A stretch of 5,565 nucleotides of DNA from Thermomicrobiales bacterium (GTDB lineage: Bacteria; Chloroflexota; Chloroflexia; Thermomicrobiales; UBA6265), in NCBI GenBank assembly GCA_030446955.1, contig JAUJMG010000294.1, positions 1 through 5,565 on the forward strand, in the 5' to 3' direction. Both the position numbers and the translations under genes were made by a program. Shown piece by piece: positions 1-5,056 of this stretch. The notes under the pieces were generated by a model. The model was not told where the DNA came from and ran no database searches. It was given only the letters and a program-made list of their open reading frames with translations. Every line of letters starts with the position of its first letter. Position 1 is the stretch's first letter.

Positions 1-432
1 GTAGGAGAGGTGGACGGCGGTTAGGAGCACATCGGGCGCGTGGATCGCCGCCGGGTCGAACAGCGCCCGTTGGAGGACGGCGGTCGGCAGCCGGCCGCCG
101 AACAGCCTCGCTTCCAGCCGCGGCACGAGGTCGGCGGACGCCAGGCCCCAACCGAGGTCGTCGGCGCGCGCCCGGAGCAGGTTGAAGACCAGCCAGATCG
201 CCGCGTAGGCCCCAACGGGGCGGACGAGCGCCCGAAGCCGCGGCACGAGCGCCAGCAGCGAGACGAGGATGGCGCCGCTGCCCCAGACGGAGCTCCACCG
301 CCGCTCCGTCAGGACATCGACGGCGAACGCGAGCGCGAACGCTGCAACGACGACCAGCACCCGGCGCGGAAAGGCGTCCCAGCCCCGCGGCAGAACGGGC
401 CATCCTGCCCGTCCCGGCTGAACGGCGCTCAC
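1..432 (-). CDS. PAP2-family membrane phosphatase / IPC-synthase-like protein, N-terminal part
   Basis: The minus frame is open from a GTG at 430-432 to the left edge, giving the first 144 residues; the rest lies outside the window. The start is favoured by GGAG nine bases upstream and by an in-frame TGA at 457-459 that limits extension. The product has a short polar N-terminus, then hydrophobic segments at about residues 25-41 (VLVVVAAFALAFAV), 53-63 (GAILVSLLALV) and 73-86 (VGAYAAIWLVFNLL). After these comes a segment with FGGRLPTAVLQ (111-121) and, at the edge, DVLLTAVHLSY (134-144). The order 'PT..LQ..L..P......D.L.T..+LSY' is typical of the N-terminal half of actinobacterial and Chloroflexota PAP2 / aureobasidin-A-resistance-like proteins, which act on lipid phosphates or transfer phospho-head groups at the membrane. 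The catalytic PAP2 motifs (KxxxxxxRP, PSGH, SRxxxxxHxxxD) would lie beyond the edge, so activity cannot be judged. The family call rests on pattern resemblance; substrate is unknown. Confidence 0.68.
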   Translation of the reverse strand, partial: MSAVQPGRAGWPVLPRGWDAFPRRVLVVVAAFALAFAVDVLTERRWSSVWGSGAILVSLLALVPRLRALVRPVGAYAAIWLVFNLLRARADDLGWGLASADLVPRLEARLFGGRLPTAVLQRALFDPAAIHAPDVLLTAVHLSY

Positions 433-803
433 CGGGGAATGCTCCAGCCGCCTCGATCATCCATGGGACCGGCGCCGCGGAGACTTGGTCCGAGAAGAGA
501 GTGACCACGCCGCCAAAGGTGGTCGACCATCCAGCTGGCAAGAGACAGTACCCGCCTCAATCCGCTGTCCTCGCCATCCGGTCCGCCAATGCGGATGATC
601 CGGATCCTGCTGCCCTGCCCATGAACCTGCGTCCCCGTGTGTTGTGCCTTCAGAAGTCCGACCAGGGCGGCCGAAATCTTGGGGCTCGCGCTAGTCACCA
701 GCCACTCGGCCCGGATGAGAGCCAGCCCCGAAGGGCATACCGTCCCGGTTGTGGGCGCAAGGGTCGTGCCGGATGGGCCTTCGATGGCCGGTCCAGAGTG
801 ACG
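429..803 (-). pseudogene. Possible C-terminal remnant of an unidentified gene
   Basis: A minus-strand frame is open from just after a TGA at 804-806 to a TGA at 429-431, about 124 codons. The only usable start inside is a GTG at 696-698, with no Shine-Dalgarno sequence before it, so it does not look like an intact gene. Part of it reads like protein: LALIRAEWLVTSASPKISAA then LVGLLKAQ and, further on, SRIRIIRI. This resembles the last strand-helix-strand of some membrane glycosyltransferases, but that is an impression, not a family match. The tail after RIRIIRIGG is unlike protein and may be run-on. The stop overlaps the PAP2 start as GTGA, as in coupled genes, but this can occur by chance. 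Given the decayed gene next door, a degraded remnant is plausible; a chance open frame in GC-rich DNA is about as likely. Confidence 0.2.
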
Positions 804-872
804 TCAGGCTACAGTGATGCGAGAACGTCTTGGGGTTGGCCATGTCGCACTGTCGCCGTTGCTCAAGCTGAC
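433..872. other. Gene-poor interval with dyad symmetries upstream of the PAP2 gene
   Basis: These 440 bases lie between the 3' end of the broken peptidase-like gene and the GTG of the PAP2 gene. No intact gene is convincing here. The PAP2-proximal part is rich in symmetry: GGACC/GGTCC arms at 466-470 and 487-491, GACCAC/GTGGTC arms at 503-508 and 519-524, a perfect palindrome tggtcgacca at 520-529, and ccagctgg at 531-538. They could form the leader structure or an operator of the PAP2 gene, but I recognise no known riboswitch or T-box consensus. I see no hairpin followed by a T-run after the pseudogene, so no intrinsic terminator can be assigned. Confidence 0.5.
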
Positions 873-2212
873 TCAGGGGTTGGCGTCGACGAGGATGACG
901 GTGGCGCGGTGGCGTCGATCGAGACGAGCTTTGTGGAACCCACCTCGGCACCCTGTGAAATGCCAGCGGACCGTGCCGTCGCTCTCCGTCACGCTGGGCG
1001 AAGAGTCCAAGCCAGCGATCGTCACCTGCCGAACGCCCGTGAACAGTGGATGGTCTCCCGCGGCGACCGTGAGACAGGAGCGATCAAGCTGCTCCAGCTT
1101 CCCGGTCGCGTTCCCGAGGGCAAGGTAGCGGGAGTGCAGCACCTCCCCGGGACCAAGGCGCTCGACGTTCATCAGGTCGAAGCCGCGGGGCCAGAGCGGC
1201 TCTCCGGCGTCGATCTCGACGATCAAATGCCACCCTGGGAGCGCAAGGAAGGCGTCGCGCCGCCCTGCCCGCCGCTGACGCAGCGTCGCGATGTCTGCGA
1301 CAGCTCGCGTCTGGGCGGCCTCCCGCTCCGGCATCGATACATCGCGACATCCTGAGCGCTGGCCAGTCAGCCGCGCTCGAAGTAGGTCGTCCAGTGCCTG
1401 CGCCGCTCCGCTTTCAACCTTTTCCTGCCAGCCGGGTGTCAATCGATCCAGCAGCAACGCCAACGAAGCACCCGTGGCATACGAGCGGAGGCGAATCGCA
1501 TCCGGCTCAAAGCCGTCCTCTGGCAAGAGATGGGCCGGGCTCCCCGGCGCTACCCGCCACTCGACGTAGCGAGCCAGCCCTTCGTGCAGGTCCGCCGCCC
1601 GCTCATACGTCACCGCTTCGCCGGGCAGGAGGGCGAACCGCTCCTGCCGGAGATCCAGGGCAACTGCCGCCCAGCGCGCCGCCTCGGCGTCGTCTTAGGC
1701 CTCCAGGGCGCGGCGCAGTGCTCCGTCCTCCAAGAAGCGCAGCGCGAGCAGGCTGGCATCCTCGACGGGGTAGAGAAAAAGGTCGACCTCGTTGGCGCCC
1801 CATTCCGGATGGCGCTCCGCTGAAAGACGTGGAACGACTCGTGAACAACGAGCGCGGCCGCCTCTGTTGGGGTCCACGCCATCTAACCCGTGAGATCGAC
1901 GGTTGCCGTCAGCACGCCATCGATCTCGGCAGTGCGATTGGCAACGAGCGACGGGTGGCGTCCCGGAAAGAGAGCCGTGCCGGGATAGCCATCCCACGCC
2001 ACAAAGTCGTTCGGCAACGCCCGGTGGGCAAAGAGAAAGGTCGAGGTCCCGTCGTACACAGCGAGCGGGGTGCACCGCGGGTCGAACCCGTGCCAAAGGG
2101 AGTCCTTGGCAATCCGCTCCAGCTCCGACAGCAGCGCAACGGGCTCAAACGGGGCCGCCGTCCAGCGAGCGACGGAGCCGACAGACGTAGGGGTGGGTCG
2201 CTCCAGGGACAT
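873..2212 (-). pseudogene. Broken gene for a putative HExxH (gluzincin-like) metallopeptidase family protein
   Basis: A minus-strand gene starts at the ATG at 2210-2212 (MSLERPTPTS) and ends with ...VDANP and a TGA at 873-875. It is interrupted three times: TAG at 1883-1885 (codon 110), loss of one base near 1817-1819 (codon 132, probably a G from a short G run), and TAA at 1695-1697 (codon 173). The span is 1340 nt; adding one base gives 447 codons, so the three lesions fully account for a 446-residue ancestor. The reconstructed protein carries AALVVHESFHVFQ with HESFH at residues 124-128 (1829-1843) and, 83 residues on, LHEGLARYVEW with E211, an arrangement like the HExxH...E zinc site of gluzincins. 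The C-terminal half is still clearly protein-like, so decay seems recent. The ATG directly after the TAG could allow restart, but that product shifts out of frame after the motif. No signal peptide or membrane segment is seen. The start lies 14 bases after the stop of the PLP-enzyme gene, with a poor Shine-Dalgarno site, suggesting a former operon. I do not recognise the exact family. Confidence 0.8.
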
Positions 2213-2226
2213 CGGCCAGTCGTCGT

Positions 2227-3363
2227 TTATCGCACCTTGCCGCGGGCCGCGACATCCCAGACATCGGCGAGGCGGCCGTCGCGGACGAGGAAGAGCTGGT
2301 CCTGGAGGTTGACGGTCGGGCAGACGTGGTTGGGGATAATCTCGACCCGATCCCCCACCCGGAAGGATTCCCGATCCTCGCCCTCCGGCAGCAGGACGAC
2401 GCCGTGCTCCTCGCTGAGGCGGGCGATCTCCGCCTGGGGGTGGCCGACGACGTAGCCGTGACCGGGATGGGCCAGACTTCTGTCCATCGCCAGGGTCTTG
2501 CTGCCGGCGTCGATGACGGCGCGGTCCGGCGCCGGACGACTAACGACGGTCGCCAGAATCCGCAGCGCGCAATCGTTCGGGCCGAGGCGGCCGTAGCGGA
2601 AGGCGGTGTTGTCGTTGAAGACGTAGGTGCCGGGCCGCATCTCCGTCACGCCGGGAACGGTGGGGGTGTAGGTCGCCGCTGGAGTGGACCCGACGCTGAC
2701 AGCGGAGACGTCCGCGCCCCCGGCGCGCACCGCCTCCGCCGTCTCAACCAGCGCCCGGCCGGCAGCTAAGGCGGTCGCCTCGATCTGCTCAGGGGAGGCC
2801 GCGTTGGCCTGCCCTTCGTGAGTCATCACGCCCACCACCCGCAAGCCGGGCAGGCGCGCGAGGTCCAGGGCCAGGCCGGTTGCTTCCTCCCCGGCCCGCG
2901 CCCCGGCTCGATCCTGCCCGGTGTTGACCTCCACGTAGACGTCGAGCACGCGGTCCTCGGCAGCCATCGCCCGCGAGAGGGCCTCGGCGGCCTCGCGGGA
3001 GTCGAGCGCGACGACGACCCGGGCCCGCTCCATCAGCGCCAGGAGGCGGCGGATCTTCGGCTCGCCCACCGTCGGGTAGGCCAGCAGGACATCCTCGACG
3101 CCACCCTGCTCGACCATCACCTCGGCCTCGCCGATCTTCGCGCAGGTGGCGCCGACGGCGCCGGCGGCGAGTTGCAGGCGGGCGATCTGCGGCGTCTTGT
3201 GGGTCTTGATGTGGGGCCGCAGCGCCACCCCGACACTGCTGGCAAAGGCCGCCATCTCGGCGATGTTGCGCCGCATGATCTCTTCATCCACGATCAGGCA
3301 CGGGGTGTCCAGGACCTCATCTAGGGAAAGGATGGTTTCGGCGCGAGCGGCGGTCCCGGTCAT
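2227..3363 (-). CDS. Fold-type III PLP enzyme, D-serine dehydratase / D-threonine aldolase family
   Basis: This complete 378-residue protein matches the usual length of the family (about 370-390). The N-terminal TIM-barrel half has LDTPCLIVDEEIMRRNI (18-34), then RPHIKTHKTPQIA (49-61); K53 is the expected Schiff-base lysine by comparison with the RPHxKTHK signature. Further barrel strands include GATCAKIGEAEVM (71-83), YVEVNTGQDRAG (143-154) and VVGVMTHEGQ (176-185), followed by the phosphate-binding-type SVGSTPAA (223-230). In the C-terminal beta domain, E241 MRPGTYVFND precedes IIPNHVCPTVNL (342-353), where H346 and C348 match the metal-ligand pair. Family members cleave D-threonine/D-phenylserine to glycine plus aldehyde, or dehydrate D-serine to pyruvate; the HxC pair resembles the zinc site of animal and yeast D-serine dehydratase more than the HxD pair of characterised D-threonine aldolases. 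The ATG at 3361-3363 has AAGGAG six bases upstream. No signal peptide is seen, so it is cytoplasmic. It is probably first in an operon with the broken gene downstream. The family is secure; the reaction is not. Confidence 0.92.
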   Translation of the reverse strand: MTGTAARAETILSLDEVLDTPCLIVDEEIMRRNIAEMAAFASSVGVALRPHIKTHKTPQIARLQLAAGAVGATCAKIGEAEVMVEQGGVEDVLLAYPTVGEPKIRRLLALMERARVVVALDSREAAEALSRAMAAEDRVLDVYVEVNTGQDRAGARAGEEATGLALDLARLPGLRVVGVMTHEGQANAASPEQIEATALAAGRALVETAEAVRAGGADVSAVSVGSTPAATYTPTVPGVTEMRPGTYVFNDNTAFRYGRLGPNDCALRILATVVSRPAPDRAVIDAGSKTLAMDRSLAHPGHGYVVGHPQAEIARLSEEHGVVLLPEGEDRESFRVGDRVEIIPNHVCPTVNLQDQLFLVRDGRLADVWDVAARGKVR

Positions 3364-3429
3364 GGTCGGCTCCTTCTGCGAACAACAGCGCGGGCTGCGC
3401 TCGCGACGACATCAGACGCCGGCGGCATC

Positions 3430-3446
3430 CCGGCCGGATGGGCCGG
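3430..3446. repeat. Perfect 6-bp GC-only hairpin in leader of the PLP-enzyme gene
   Basis: CCGGCC at 3430-3435 pairs with GGCCGG at 3441-3446 around the five-base loop ggatg. It lies 66 bases upstream of the ATG of the PLP-enzyme gene. There is no T-run on either side, so it is not a canonical intrinsic terminator. It may shape the mRNA leader, or it may simply reflect base composition. Confidence 0.4.
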
Positions 3447-3473
3447 TGCAACGGCGAGCAGTTGATGACCAGC

Positions 3474-3482
3474 ATTATCGCA
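3474..3482 (-). promoter_or_regulatory. Possible extended -10 promoter for the PLP-enzyme gene
   Basis: Read on the minus strand, this site is TGCGATAAT, that is a TGn element followed directly by GATAAT, which matches the sigma-70 -10 box at five of six bases. It stands about 110 bases upstream of the start codon. No good -35 box lies 16-18 bases further upstream, but extended -10 promoters can do without one. This is consensus matching only. Confidence 0.25.
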
Positions 3483-3534
3483 AGCCGGTTGGCGCCGCGG
3501 CCCCGATCGATCCGACGAGCGTGAACGCAGGATT

Positions 3535-3571
3535 CCCGACGTGCACGGAGGACGGAGGCCAGCACGTCGGG
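3535..3571. terminator. Perfect 10-bp stem-loop after the oxidoreductase gene
   Basis: CCCGACGTGC at 3535-3544 is the exact reverse complement of GCACGTCGGG at 3562-3571, with a 17-base loop. On the minus strand it begins 21 bases after the stop codon of the oxidoreductase gene, where a terminator is expected. A proper T-run is missing: the minus strand continues AATCC, and the plus strand has only TTT. It may be a terminator without a U-tract, a 3'-end mRNA-stabilising hairpin, or a protein-binding dyad. The stem is certain; the function is inferred from position. Confidence 0.5.
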
Positions 3572-3592
3572 TTTGACCGGTGACAGCACGAC

Positions 3593-4753
3593 CTATCGTG
3601 CTGAGACCGGCCAGCGAACACCGCTGGTATCAATCCATCGGCCCTGCTTGCCTGAACGAACCACGCCGTCCAGCACCTCCTGGACCCGGACCCCGTCGGC
3701 GAAGGAGGGGGACGCCGGTTCACCCGTGCGGATGGCCCGCACCCACTCCTTGAGGAGCCTGATCGTCGGCCGGACAAGGGAATGGCCAAAGGACACGTCG
3801 AGTCCATCGCCGTCCAGCCAGTCTGGCAGCGGCAACTCGGCCAACTGCCCCTCGCCACGTCGGGCACCATAGAGGCCACCATCGCCGTGGGCCATCAGCA
3901 TCCCCTCGGAGCCGGAGAGGACGATCTCCTCCGCGGCATCGACCGGGGCAGTGGCGGTGACGTGGACGGTGGCGAGCGCGCCGTTGGCGAAACGCAAGAC
4001 GAAGGCGAAGTTGTCGTCCGCATCGACCGTCGCCATCGCGGCCGACTCAGGCAGGCGGCGCTTCTTGACCATCGTCGCGGTCGCGCCGGCCACAGCGGTG
4101 ATCTCGCCGAACCACCAGCGCAGCGCGTCGATGTGGTGGGACCCGGTCGCCCCCAGCATCCCGCCGGCCTTGTCGTGCTCCATCAGCCAGCCGAAGGGGC
4201 GACCGAGCGGGTCCGACAGGCTAGAACGGAAGACGGTCAGGGTGGCGGCGTGCGGCTCACCGAGGTATCCCTCGTCGACCAACTCCTTGATCCGAGAGCG
4301 CAGCGGCAAAAACCGAAACTCGTGGTTGACCATGGCCGCCACGCCGACGCGCTCAGCCATCTTGACCATGTCCCGTGCCTCGGCCAGGTTGCGAGCCATC
4401 GGCTTCTCGCAGAGGACGTGCTTGCCGGCCTCCAGCGCCGCGAGGGTCATCTGGTGGTGGAGGTAGGGCGGCGCGGCGACGACGACCGCGTCGATCTCGT
4501 GATTGCTGACCATCTCGCGGAAATCGGTGCAGGCGGTGGGAATGTCGTGGTCGGCAGCGACGGCGCGTGCCCGGGCGGCCCGGCGGGAACAGACCGCGGC
4601 GACCTCGAACTCAGGCAGATGCTTGAGGGCGGGGATGTGGACGGCGGCACCGAAGCCAGTTCCGATCACGCCGACCCGGATCGGCTCCGTCTCGGCCGGA
4701 ACCTCGGGCGCCGCCCGCTTGGCTCCGGTCTGTTGCCAGCGCGCCGCCACCAT
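3593..4753 (-). CDS. Gfo/Idh/MocA-family NAD(P)-dependent oxidoreductase
   Basis: This complete 386-residue protein is a dehydrogenase of the glucose-fructose oxidoreductase / inositol dehydrogenase superfamily, soluble and cytoplasmic by appearance. The Rossmann domain starts at PIRVGVIGTGFGAAVH (24-39) with the GxGxxG dinucleotide loop at G31-A36, continues with VVVAAPPYLHHQMTLAALEAG (90-110), and ends with the signature EKP at 116-118, in which K117 is the usual catalytic lysine. The C-terminal substrate domain has AGGMLGATGSHHIDALRWW (196-214); H206 and D209 match the conserved H...D, but the Asp expected at the position of A202 is replaced by Ala, as in a GATGSH/GALGSH-type subgroup. Substrate is likely a sugar, polyol or cyclitol, but cannot be fixed from sequence. 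The ATG at 4751-4753 lacks a clear Shine-Dalgarno site and adds about 23 residues before the fold; a later start is possible, though no internal ATG precedes the fold. A 10-bp stem-loop follows the stop. The adenosyltransferase gene is divergent. Confidence 0.93.
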   Translation of the reverse strand: MVAARWQQTGAKRAAPEVPAETEPIRVGVIGTGFGAAVHIPALKHLPEFEVAAVCSRRAARARAVAADHDIPTACTDFREMVSNHEIDAVVVAAPPYLHHQMTLAALEAGKHVLCEKPMARNLAEARDMVKMAERVGVAAMVNHEFRFLPLRSRIKELVDEGYLGEPHAATLTVFRSSLSDPLGRPFGWLMEHDKAGGMLGATGSHHIDALRWWFGEITAVAGATATMVKKRRLPESAAMATVDADDNFAFVLRFANGALATVHVTATAPVDAAEEIVLSGSEGMLMAHGDGGLYGARRGEGQLAELPLPDWLDGDGLDVSFGHSLVRPTIRLLKEWVRAIRTGEPASPSFADGVRVQEVLDGVVRSGKQGRWIDTSGVRWPVSAR

Positions 4754-4831
4754 CGGACCCGCCCCGTTTCCCTGCCCCGCACGGTCTTCCGACGGGTCGC
4801 CGGCTCGACCGGCCTTCGTCCTGGCGCCGCG

Positions 4832-4860
4832 CTTGTATCTAAGCGACGTTCGGCCACCAA
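4832..4860 (-). promoter_or_regulatory. Weak candidate promoter for the oxidoreductase gene
   Basis: On the minus strand, TTGGTG (complement of 4855-4860) is followed after 17 bases by TACAAG (complement of 4832-4837). They match the sigma-70 -35 and -10 boxes at three and four of six bases with ideal spacing, about 80 bases before the start codon. This is also the only AT-richer patch in the region. It is a weak consensus match. Confidence 0.22.
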
Positions 4861-4897
4861 TGCTACCACAGCCCTCTGATCGCCCGACTCCGCGGAA

Positions 4898-4957
4898 GGC
4901 TCCGTTGGGAGCCGGGGCTGGCCCTGTTCGGTCGCCTCGACACGGTCTGAGCCCCGG
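4898..4957 (+). repeat. Hairpin 4898-4913 overlapping a long-range 8-bp inverted repeat
   Basis: GGCTCC (4898-4903) and GGAGCC (4908-4913) form a perfect 6-bp stem with loop gttg. CCGGGGCT (4912-4919) and AGCCCCGG (4950-4957) form a perfect 8-bp stem over a 30-base loop. The two stems share bases 4912-4913, so at full length they compete. The block lies 100-160 bases upstream of the adenosyltransferase start and could belong to its mRNA leader if transcription begins far upstream. No T-run follows. A role in regulation is speculative. Confidence 0.35.
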
Positions 4958-5002
4958 GTTTGTGGCACGATGCCGGTCGGGATTAGGGAGTCACGTGGGT
5001 CG

Positions 5003-5021
5003 GCCGGATACGGTATCCGGC
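5003..5021. promoter_or_regulatory. Perfect 19-bp palindrome, putative operator of the adenosyltransferase gene
   Basis: GCCGGATACGGTATCCGGC consists of two exact 9-base arms around a central G, centred at 5012 and ending 35 bases before the ATG at 5057. A perfect odd-length dyad of this size close to a start is typical of a binding site for a dimeric repressor (GntR, TetR or LacI-like sizes all fit). As RNA it could fold into a 6-7 bp stem, but no T-run follows, so a DNA operator is the better reading. The regulator is not in the window and cannot be named. Confidence 0.5.
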
Positions 5022-5056
5022 GGCGGGACGCGGCACCAGAGGGGAAGGACGGAGCG

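Larger units (their letters stand above)
3364..3592. other. Intergenic spacer between oxidoreductase and PLP-enzyme genes
   Basis: These 229 bases separate the stop of the oxidoreductase gene from the start of the PLP-enzyme gene, both on the minus strand. The frames across it give no recognisable protein. It holds a strong stem-loop next to the upstream gene, a smaller hairpin in the middle, a possible extended -10 element, and the strong Shine-Dalgarno site of the PLP-enzyme gene. The length and structure argue that the two genes are transcribed separately. Confidence 0.6.
4754..5056. other. Divergent intergenic region with multiple inverted repeats
   Basis: These 303 bases lie between the start of the minus-strand oxidoreductase gene and the start of the plus-strand adenosyltransferase gene, so they should carry both promoters. 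No open frame in it looks like a gene. Near the oxidoreductase, GCCGG/CCGGC arms (4799-4803 and 4809-4813) overlap GGTCG/CGACC arms (4795-4799 and 4806-4810), giving mutually exclusive small hairpins. Towards the adenosyltransferase lie a hairpin at 4898-4913, a longer repeat at 4912-4957 and a palindrome at 5003-5021. I looked for a cobalamin-riboswitch B12 box upstream of the adenosyltransferase and did not recognise one. Confidence 0.6.

Noticed and set aside
40..504. Long plus-strand open frame opposite the PAP2 gene
   Set aside because: Its translation is Arg/Pro/Gly-rich and low in complexity, as expected of an antisense frame in GC-rich coding DNA, whereas the minus strand gives a coherent membrane protein with a Shine-Dalgarno site.
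832..884. Direct repeat ggggttggc at 832-840 and 876-884 as a possible attachment site or insertion target duplication
   Set aside because: Only nine bases, one copy is in the end of the pseudogene, and nothing resembling a mobile element lies between or beside the copies.
1695..1885. Stop-codon recoding (selenocysteine or pyrrolysine) as the explanation for the in-frame stops
   Set aside because: The stops are TAG and TAA, not two TGAs, there is also a one-base deletion between them, and no insertion element is visible; gene decay is simpler.
2060..2100. A GGTCGAACCC-like stretch reminiscent of a tRNA T-loop
   Set aside because: It lies inside the N-terminal coding part of the broken peptidase-like gene (minus-strand GFDPRCTP), and no acceptor or anticodon stem can be built around it.
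1394..2455. Long plus-strand open frame of about 350 codons opposite the broken gene and the end of the PLP-enzyme gene
   Set aside because: Its composition is Arg/Pro/Ser-rich without domain features, and it crosses two minus-strand genes with recognisable protein motifs; it is an antisense shadow.
3782..4879. Long plus-strand open frame opposite the oxidoreductase gene
   Set aside because: The minus strand encodes a complete Gfo/Idh/MocA protein with all its signatures; the plus frame is a GC-driven shadow.
4900..5056. Cobalamin riboswitch upstream of the adenosyltransferase gene
   Set aside because: I looked for a B12-box-like sequence and the typical multi-stem layout and saw neither; the stems present are short and differently arranged.
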